Of a DNA stretch of 19,045 nucleotides, positions 13,906-19,045 are shown in pieces (the stretch's first letter is position 1; each line of letters begins with the position of its first letter). The position numbers and the translations under genes were made by a program. Source of the DNA: an uncultured Oscillochloris sp. (GTDB lineage: Bacteria > Chloroflexota > Chloroflexia > Chloroflexales > Chloroflexaceae); the NCBI GenBank assembly GCA_903877345.1, contig CAIRDL010000719.1:1-19045 (forward strand), given 5' to 3'. Under the pieces are notes generated by a model, which searched no databases, was not told the origin of the DNA, and saw nothing but the letters and a program-made list of their open reading frames with translations.

Positions 13906-16491
13906 ATGGCTACGAAGGCATCCCGTGCCACCCCTGTTCTCCTCACCCTGCTGGTTCTCCTCGGTCTTGGCCTCCTGCCACCACTCACGGCAAGCACGCT
14001 GGCCGCCAACCCTGGCGATGGGTTGGCGGTTGCAGGCAACGGCCCCACGCTCACCTCGACGGTCAACGGCATTGAGATCATGTTCGGCAAAGAGTTTGGC
14101 AAAACCACCATTTGGATGCGGGTCTGTGCCGATGCGCCGAGTTTCCAACTCCGCTCAGAGCAAGTCGGCCAATGGATGACCGAGGTCTTCTATCGTACCG
14201 CTACCGCTGGCGGCTGCTCGCCTTCACCGACCTCGTGGTGGCGCATGGTTTACAACGCCGACCCCAATCCGAGTCAGATCTTCCGCATTTTTGCCTACGC
14301 AAGCGATGTCGTCCTCACCGAGCCGGAGTTTATGACTCGCGCCGCCCGTACGGACTGTTACGTCACCGCCTACGGCGCAGGCTTTTGTACCCCCGGCAAC
14401 CCGGTGCCGCCTTGGCCGAACGCACGCGGCGCGATTGATCAGCCGACTGAAGGGCAGAGCGTTGTGGGCAGCGTTAGCGTGGGCGGTTGGGTCGCAGATG
14501 CGGGTGCCTTCAGTAGCCCGGGGATTACGGATGTTCACGTTGCCGTAAACGGGACATTCGTTGGTGCGGCGACCTACGGTGGCTCGCGGCCCGATGTCGC
14601 CGCAGCGCTGAGCGACAGCCGTTTCACCAACACCGGCTTCGCCTTTAGTTTTGACATCGCGAGTTTCAGCCCTGGGCCGACGACCATCCAGGTGGGCTTT
14701 CGTCGGGCGCTCGATGGGGTTTGGACGACGATGGAGCGTCATATCGTCATTGCCCAGACCATCGGCACCCTCAGCGGCCAAGTGACGAACGCGAGTGGCG
14801 GGGCACCCATCGTGGGGGCCGTGGTCAGCCTCGGTAGTCGCCTGACGCGCACCGACACCGCCGGAACCTACAGCTTCAATGGGCTCCAGCCCGGCACCTA
14901 CGCCTTGGGCGTGACCGCCAATGGCTACAGTCCCACCAGTCTCAACCTGAATCTCACCGCTGGCCCCAACACGCGCACCATCGCATTGACCCCACTGAGT
15001 ACCACCGGCTTCCGCGTTCCCACCTCGCCCATCGTCAGCTACGGCCAACAGGACGGCATGGTGAATAGCGTCACGGCCTATTTCGACCTCAATAGCGCGA
15101 ACAGTCGCATCCACGACGCGGCGCACCCGGTCGGATCAACCGTACGCATTGATAACCGCACCTACACGGCTCCTTGGCCTGCAAGCATCTGGCGACTAGG
15201 CTTGGCCTATAACGGGCATGTCGGCACGGACTATAACGGGCGCTTAGGCCAAACTGCAGTGGTCGCCGCCGCGCCGGGGTACGTCATCAGTTGGCGCGAC
15301 GGTTCACCGAATGGCAACCTGAACTATCCCGGCAACACCGTCTGGATGCGCCACCCGAACGTGAAGGGCCGCGATGTCTGCGTCCTCTACCACCATCTCT
15401 CGCCCGGCACCATCACGGCCAAGGTGCGTAGCATCGCAGGGCGAAACATTCTTGTCCCTGCGGGCGAAAGCCTGGCGTATGTGGGTAATTCGGGCTATTC
15501 CTTTGGCGCACACTTGCACTTTGAGGTGTATGACTGTGCCAACACCCGGCTCAAACTTGACCCCTACGCCAGTGGACTCATGGAGAACTGGGTGGCACCG
15601 GCAGCCTTGTTGGCCGCCGAACCGACGGCATCGCTCGTCCTGACGGCCACCGCCTCAGCGCTGCTTATCACCCCTAGTCAGACCATCACCGTCAGCGTGC
15701 AGGCCAGTGCCGATGTGGCTCAGTACCGTTGGATCCTTGATACTGGCGAGGAAGTGGCAGGGCCACAGGCGACGGTGAGCTTCAGTGAGGTCGGCACCCA
15801 CCAAATCTGGGTCAGCGCTGTCGGGGTCAACGGTGAGGATGGGCTTGCCGAACCCCTGACGTTTAGCGTGACTCCGCAGGCCGGCCAAGCGGGGCTTGAC
15901 CTCACGGCACCCACCGGGAGCATCAGCGCAACGGCGGCAACGGCTACCGCCACGACCACGCTGAGTTTAGCGCTGGCTGACGGCGAACCAACCGCTAGTG
16001 CGAAGATGCGCTTCAGCACTGACGGAGTCACCTACACGCCCTGGGAACAGTTCGCGCCCACGCGAGTCTGGAACCTCCCAACCACCGAAGGGAATGCGGT
16101 AATCTTCGCCCAGTTTGCCGACGCGGCAGGCAACAGCGCCGAGCCAGTCATCGCCGTGGTGCAGGTTGATCGCACGGCACCAACCATCAGCATCACCGAT
16201 CCGATCACCGATACATCGCAGCCCTGGCAAGTCACAGTGGCTTGGGGCGTCGAAGATCTCGGGGTCGAAGCGCATGGCTTGATCAAAAACGAGTATCAAC
16301 TAGTTGGAGTAGATAGCGACTGGCAGGTCGCTGGGGTGGTGCAACAGGCCGTGTATCGGGCGATCCCGTCGGGAACCTACACGCTGCGGGTGCGGGTCAC
16401 AGATCTCGCTGGGAACGCGACCACCCTTGAGCGCCAGATGAACCTCGCCCTTGCGCGCGGGGCGGTCTATTTGCCGCTGGTTCTTCGGTAG
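13906..16491 (+). CDS. Exported M23 metallopeptidase with Ig-like domains
   Basis: The 861-residue product has a signal peptide (1-34, core VLLTLLVLLGLGLLPPL). A Cys-containing N-domain follows (Cys74, 104, 151, 161), then an Ig-like segment (176-283) and a carboxypeptidase-regulatory-like beta domain (286-362, with TDTAGTYSFNGLQPGTYAL). The M23 lysostaphin-type core is at 430-545: zinc ligands His438 and Asp442 (HVGTD) and His538 (HLHFE), with a probable catalytic His at 496 in LYHHLS. All expected residues are present, so it is likely an active peptidoglycan or protein endopeptidase outside the membrane. Two further Ig-like regions (570-660 and 665-845) precede a C-terminal VYLPLVLR. AAGGA lies 7 bases before the ATG. 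A hairpin terminator follows the stop, so it is probably transcribed alone, divergently from the papain-like gene. Confidence 0.9.
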   Translation: MATKASRATPVLLTLLVLLGLGLLPPLTASTLAANPGDGLAVAGNGPTLTSTVNGIEIMFGKEFGKTTIWMRVCADAPSFQLRSEQVGQWMTEVFYRTATAGGCSPSPTSWWRMVYNADPNPSQIFRIFAYASDVVLTEPEFMTRAARTDCYVTAYGAGFCTPGNPVPPWPNARGAIDQPTEGQSVVGSVSVGGWVADAGAFSSPGITDVHVAVNGTFVGAATYGGSRPDVAAALSDSRFTNTGFAFSFDIASFSPGPTTIQVGFRRALDGVWTTMERHIVIAQTIGTLSGQVTNASGGAPIVGAVVSLGSRLTRTDTAGTYSFNGLQPGTYALGVTANGYSPTSLNLNLTAGPNTRTIALTPLSTTGFRVPTSPIVSYGQQDGMVNSVTAYFDLNSANSRIHDAAHPVGSTVRIDNRTYTAPWPASIWRLGLAYNGHVGTDYNGRLGQTAVVAAAPGYVISWRDGSPNGNLNYPGNTVWMRHPNVKGRDVCVLYHHLSPGTITAKVRSIAGRNILVPAGESLAYVGNSGYSFGAHLHFEVYDCANTRLKLDPYASGLMENWVAPAALLAAEPTASLVLTATASALLITPSQTITVSVQASADVAQYRWILDTGEEVAGPQATVSFSEVGTHQIWVSAVGVNGEDGLAEPLTFSVTPQAGQAGLDLTAPTGSISATAATATATTTLSLALADGEPTASAKMRFSTDGVTYTPWEQFAPTRVWNLPTTEGNAVIFAQFADAAGNSAEPVIAVVQVDRTAPTISITDPITDTSQPWQVTVAWGVEDLGVEAHGLIKNEYQLVGVDSDWQVAGVVQQAVYRAIPSGTYTLRVRVTDLAGNATTLERQMNLALARGAVYLPLVLR

Positions 16492-16519
16492 CGCGGGAAC
16501 CTGAGCGCGAATCAGCGGG

Positions 16520-16567
16520 CATCCGTGCTGGGGCGAGAGGTTTCGCCTCAGCACGGATGGATGTTTT
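16520..16567 (+). terminator. Intrinsic terminator of the M23 gene
   Basis: CATCCGTGCTG (16520-16530) pairs with CAGCACGGATG (16549-16559). The stem extends inward through a G-T pair and GGCGA/TCGCC, giving about 17 pairs with a 6-base loop. A short T-run (16564-16567) follows. It lies 29 bases after the M23 stop. The T-run is weak but the stem is strong. Confidence 0.75.
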
Positions 16568-16622
16568 CGTCAGATCGAGCGTGGCGGCACGGGTGAAGGG
16601 AGATGCCGATGCGTTACGTCAA

Positions 16623-16631
16623 TGCTATACT
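16623..16631 (+). promoter_or_regulatory. Extended -10 promoter of the toxin-antitoxin pair
   Basis: The sequence TGCTATACT is a TGn extension plus TATACT (five of six to consensus), 42 bases before the DUF433 start codon. No good -35 hexamer lies 16-18 bases upstream, as is common for extended -10 promoters. It is just beyond the M23 terminator, so the pair has its own transcription unit. Confidence 0.55.
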
Positions 16632-16673
16632 TCCCCTGGCATGTGTGTGGGAACACGACACGGGAGGTGCGTG

Positions 16674-16907
16674 ATGGCAGCAGAGACAGCAATCCTGATA
16701 GTACAATCCCCGGATATTTTGAGCGGAACCCCGGTCTTTGCAGGCACGCGGGTACCCGTCAAAAACCTACTCGACTATATACGAGCGGGCGACACCATTA
16801 CCGCCTTCCTCGACGATTTCCCCTCGGTTAGCCGAGAGCAAGTGGATACCGTTCTCACCCGCATCGAAGCGCTTGTCTTGGAGATGAATGATGCGCGTGC
16901 TGCTTGA
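16674..16907 (+). CDS. DUF433 family antitoxin
   Basis: The 77-residue protein shows the DUF433 signature: an ILSGTPVFAGTRVPVKNLLDY stretch (about residues 16-36), then ITAFLDDFPSVSREQV (41-56). This family is a small helix-turn-helix protein normally encoded just before a PIN-like toxin; it is thought to neutralise the toxin and repress the operon. ATG 16674 is chosen because GGAGG lies 6 bases upstream. The same frame runs 39 codons further upstream, but that stretch includes the extended -10 promoter and part of the terminator, and is not protein-like. The 3' end overlaps the toxin gene by 17 bases, so the two are translationally coupled. Confidence 0.88.
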   Translation: MAAETAILIVQSPDILSGTPVFAGTRVPVKNLLDYIRAGDTITAFLDDFPSVSREQVDTVLTRIEALVLEMNDARAA

Positions 16908-17217
16908 CGAATGTTTGCCACGCAAGCTGAAGGATAGCCTCGATGGGCACGAGGTGACCACTGTTCAAGAACGGGGATGGTCAAGGAAGAAAAATGGGGA
17001 ACTCCTGCGCCTGATGAATGGCTCCATTGATGTCTTTCTGACCTCAGATCAGAACTTACGGTACCAGCAAGACCTCAGCAACATTCGTTATCGCATCATC
17101 ATTTTAGTCGCACGCGACAACCGACTCCCAACGCTCCAACCGTTGATGCCACAGGTACAACAAGCGCTTCCCCACATGCTGCCCGGTGCCGTGATAGAAA
17201 TTGGAGCGAACGACTGA
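16891..17217 (+). CDS. DUF5615 PIN-like toxin (predicted ribonuclease)
   Basis: The 108-residue protein begins MRVLLDECLP and continues with LDGHEVTTVQERGWSRKKNG and VFLTSDQNLRYQQDL, the hallmarks of the DUF5615 PIN-like family. The acidic residues Asp6, Glu7 and the Asp of TSDQN probably hold catalytic metal ions. Paired with DUF433, it is expected to be the toxin of a type II toxin-antitoxin module acting on RNA; the target is unknown. I chose ATG 16891 because GGAG lies 7 bases upstream and the family usually starts directly at this strand; ATG 16888 would add one Met. It is convergent with the RHS gene to its right. Confidence 0.88.
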   Translation: MRVLLDECLPRKLKDSLDGHEVTTVQERGWSRKKNGELLRLMNGSIDVFLTSDQNLRYQQDLSNIRYRIIILVARDNRLPTLQPLMPQVQQALPHMLPGAVIEIGAND

Positions 17218-17312
17218 ATACGAGCGCAGGTTGCCAGCAGCCGGACAATTGTGTCTAGGTCGCCAACGACCGCTGGGCGGATGAGGGATGTGGGGTGCCG
17301 GTTTTACCACAG

Positions 17313-17333
17313 AGGCACAGAGGTTTTGTGCCT
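17313..17333 (+). terminator. Short hairpin after the toxin gene, possible terminator
   Basis: AGGCACA (17313-17319) pairs with TGTGCCT (17327-17333) around a 7-base loop, 95 bases after the toxin stop. Only TT follows the stem. It overlaps the ACCACAGAGGCACAGAGG phrase, which recalls intergenic repeats seen in several phyla, so it may be part of a repeat rather than a dedicated terminator. Confidence 0.3.
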
Positions 17334-17375
17334 TTAGGGAAGCGGGTATTTTTAAGTATCGATTCGCCGGTGCCC

Positions 17376-17435
17376 TGTCACCCTGAGCGTAGCGAAAGGT
17401 CTTGACCGAGATGCTTCGCTGCGCTCAGCATGACA
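17376..17435. repeat. Dispersed-type palindromic intergenic element
   Basis: The 60-base element is framed by TGTCA (17376-17380) and TGACA (17431-17435). It contains TGAGCGTAGCGAA (17384-17396) and TTCGCTGCGCTCA (17415-17427), which pair at 12 of 13 positions. The wording CCCTGAGCGTAGCGAA...TTCGCTGCGCTCAGCATGAC is of a kind I recognise as scattered in many copies through intergenic regions of Chloroflexota and some other genomes. Only one copy is in this window, so the repeat status is from prior knowledge. It could fold as a long hairpin between the convergent genes. Confidence 0.65.
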
Positions 17436-17483
17436 ATGCGACATCGGCGTAAGTCCTGACCCTAAAATGAAGTACTGAGAATA

Positions 17484-17537
17484 CTGATCGTCGTTGAGCA
17501 TGCTGACCACTATGTCAGCGGGTTCAACGGCGATCAG
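17484..17537 (-). terminator. Nested hairpin straddling the RHS stop codon
   Basis: The outer arms CTGATCGTCGTTGA (17484-17497) and TCAACGGCGATCAG (17524-17537) pair at 13 of 14 positions. Inside them GCTGAC/GTCAGC (17502-17507 with 17514-17519) forms a second stem around CACTAT. The RHS stop codon (17534-17536) lies within the outer arm. On the minus strand a moderately T-rich stretch follows. It probably ends RHS transcription and could also stop plus-strand transcripts from the toxin-antitoxin side. Confidence 0.5.
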
Positions 17538-19045
17538 CGCTTCCCGTTACTAAATGGAGCTTGATTTGGCCCATATGTAAAGACATACGGGGCGTTGGGT
17601 TGCGTAATGGCAGCCCGAGGTTGTTGACTATCTATATTATCATTGATAATAGGTGGAATAACAGATAACCCAGGCACAAGATAGAGATAATTCGCTAATC
17701 CTATGGGAGATGGCCATGCTTTTTGTGATGACCATGGTCGTGTGATAATGATACCGGGAACACTCTCTTGTCGGGCTATTTTTTTATCATCGTCGCTTGC
17801 TCCATTAGGAGTAATGAACCCAATATATCCTTGGTCTTTGAAAGGTTGAAGAAAGTAGTGCTGATGTGTATGAAAGAAGCCAACCACTTGCCTCTCGGAA
17901 GTATCACTAGGTCTGTTGCCTGCACCGATATACATACTTCTTGATGTTTGATGATCATACACCCGGACTATTTCGATAGAATCGTCCCCTCTGTTCCAGA
18001 CGATCCATCCACCCTCCTCTAAATTATTCTTTATGGCATCTTGGAGTGCTTTCTCCAATGCCCTTCTGACAACGGGGTGATTCTTCAGTTGTTGAGCCGT
18101 AGGCGGCACGAGATTGCCGGCATATCTCTCATTCCCATTGGTAGAAACACAACTCATGTTAATACCACAACCAACCGCTAGCGTGGGCTTCGATGTAGGA
18201 ACAGGCGTAGGATAAGGCATCCCACTAGCCGCAAACCCCAACCAGTCGCTATACGTCACCGGGTTCGCCCCCACGTACCCGTAGCGGTGCAACGTCTTCG
18301 GGTCGGGCAGGCGGCCACGGTACGGGTCTTGCTGGAGCCAGACGCCCGTGGTGGGCTCGTAGTCGCGGGCGTAGAAGTGGTACAGGTTTAGCTGGGCATC
18401 CCACTGCTGGCCCGTGTACGTGTATGGGGTGCCGGTGTCGCCGCCGCTGTTCGATGCATGGCCGTCGCCAACCATGACTCCGTAGTCGTTGTAGCGGTAG
18501 CTCTGGGCGCGCTCGCCCTCGTCGTCGGTGAGCGCGGTGACGCTGTCCAGCCCGTCGTAGTGGTAGTAGGTGAGATGCTCCTCGTCGTGCGATTCGTGCG
18601 CGATGTTCTGCTGGCTGAGGATGTGGCCTAGCCACCGGTAGTAGTTGGTGTGTCGCTCGTGGTCGTCGCCGTGGGCATAGTCCACAATTGGGTCAAGCCC
18701 GTCGTAGACGTAGCTCACCCAGGGTTGGTCGTCATGCGGCTCACCGTCGAGGTCGTGCTGGCGGCGGAAGACGCGCCCGTAGCCGTCGAACTGCACCAGG
18801 GTCGTGTCGTCAAGCTCCCACACGCTGCTGCTGTGCTCGTCGGCGGTCTGAAACTCCTGCACGCGGGTCAGGCGATTCTCGTAGTCGTAGGTGTACGCGG
18901 TCTTGTGCCAGTCCTGCTCCGAGTCGCCATCCTCGGCAGGCACGAGGCGCTCAATACGGCTGCCATTCGCATCGTAGGTGTACAGCGTCGTCTGAAGCAC
19001 CGGGCCACGCGCCCGATTCGCCTCGTCGGCTTGGCTTAGGCGGAA
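17534..19045 (-). CDS. RHS repeat protein, C-terminal part with JAB-like toxin tip
   Basis: The frame is open from the right edge, so the 5' part is missing; 503 residues are visible. Numbering below counts from the GTG at 19000, which is not the true start. YD repeats (YTYDANGSRI, YTYDYENRL) lead to the conserved RHS core end: LNLYHFYARDYEPTTGVWLQ (204-223) and GYVGANPVTYSDWLG (241-255). The last segment reads DWLG instead of the common DPxG at the self-cleavage site. The 233-residue tip (18235-17534) is variable in such proteins. It carries GFFHTH (374-379) and SDDDK (402-406), with upstream Glu328/329. This fits the E...HxH...SxxD zinc pattern of JAB/MPN-fold peptidases, including the toxin tips called Tox-JAB; the assignment is by eye. 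The tip is clearly AT-richer than the core, which suggests exchange of the warhead by recombination. Confidence 0.9.
   Translation of the reverse strand, partial: FRLSQADEANRARGPVLQTTLYTYDANGSRIERLVPAEDGDSEQDWHKTAYTYDYENRLTRVQEFQTADEHSSSVWELDDTTLVQFDGYGRVFRRQHDLDGEPHDDQPWVSYVYDGLDPIVDYAHGDDHERHTNYYRWLGHILSQQNIAHESHDEEHLTYYHYDGLDSVTALTDDEGERAQSYRYNDYGVMVGDGHASNSGGDTGTPYTYTGQQWDAQLNLYHFYARDYEPTTGVWLQQDPYRGRLPDPKTLHRYGYVGANPVTYSDWLGFAASGMPYPTPVPTSKPTLAVGCGINMSCVSTNGNERYAGNLVPPTAQQLKNHPVVRRALEKALQDAIKNNLEEGGWIVWNRGDDSIEIVRVYDHQTSRSMYIGAGNRPSDTSERQVVGFFHTHQHYFLQPFKDQGYIGFITPNGASDDDKKIARQESVPGIIITRPWSSQKAWPSPIGLANYLYLVPGLSVIPPIINDNIDSQQPRAAITQPNAPYVFTYGPNQAPFSNGKR

Larger units (their letters stand above)
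17218..17533. other. Convergent intergenic spacer rich in inverted repeats
   Basis: These 316 bases lie between the ends of the toxin gene and the second RHS gene. I found no credible coding sequence on either strand, including no small immunity-type gene. The spacer contains a short GGTCG/CGACC hairpin (17258-17271), a phrase reading ACCACAGAGGCACAGAGG at about 17306-17323, a dispersed-type palindrome and a large nested hairpin, the main ones listed separately. Confidence 0.7.

Noticed and set aside
13485..14075. Plus-strand 196-codon frame in the divergent region
   Set aside because: It runs into the M23 gene in another frame, is Pro/His-rich noise and has no ribosome site.
14224..15126. 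Minus-strand 300-codon frame inside the M23 gene
   Set aside because: No family resemblance; the plus strand carries the complete M23 protein.
16557..16673. 39-codon N-terminal extension of the DUF433 protein
   Set aside because: It lies over the terminator end and the extended -10 promoter, and family members start near the chosen Met.
1..19045. The two RHS fragments as two ends of one broken gene
   Set aside because: Both are on the minus strand, but the left piece is an intact N-terminus leaving the left edge and the right piece is an intact C-terminus entering from the right, so with 14.6 kb of other genes between them they are two separate genes.

Overview
The window looks like chromosomal accessory DNA from a GC-rich filamentous member of the Chloroflexota. 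That placement is an inference. It rests on very large secreted RHS-type proteins, a DNRLRE-type secreted protein, STAND-like NTPases next to a kinase-like/TPR protein, a DUF433/DUF5615 pair, and a recurring [YF]LPL[VI] motif of the kind I associate with exported Chloroflexota proteins. No rRNA, tRNA, CRISPR array or transposase was seen.

Left and centre (1-13363) is one long co-directional run on the minus strand. In transcription order it holds five genes: a 1203-residue exported multidomain protein with a probable papain-like Cys/His site; a 1418-residue protein joining a kinase-like fold, a degenerate P-loop NTPase and TPR-like helices; a 316-residue P-loop STAND ATPase; a 459-residue P-loop ATPase ending in an OmpR/PhoB-type winged helix; and the N-terminal 964 residues of an exported RHS/YD-repeat protein that leaves the window on the left. 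The three middle genes are packed with gaps of 2-11 bases and probably act together. My reading is a split STAND-type signalling device: kinase and TPR sensor on one chain, active switch on a second, DNA-binding output on a third.

The centre-right (13364-16567) has a divergent intergenic region of about 540 bases. It is followed by a plus-strand exported M23 metallopeptidase with a carboxypeptidase-regulatory-like domain and Ig-like domains, ending in a strong hairpin terminator.

The right part holds a compact toxin-antitoxin pair (DUF433 antitoxin, DUF5615 PIN-like toxin) behind an extended -10 promoter. A 316-base spacer follows, rich in inverted repeats and carrying a dispersed-type palindromic element. 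The last feature, on the minus strand, is the C-terminal end of a second RHS protein. Its tip is visibly AT-richer than the RHS core and carries an HxH...SDDD pattern like JAB/MPN metallopeptidases, so it is a candidate polymorphic-toxin warhead. No immunity gene is visible next to it inside the window.

Together the window pairs large secreted or surface proteins (two RHS, one M23, one papain-like) with a multi-component NTPase/kinase regulatory cassette, as expected of a cell-surface conflict or recognition locus. The functional link between the cassette and the secreted proteins is inferred only from gene order and orientation.
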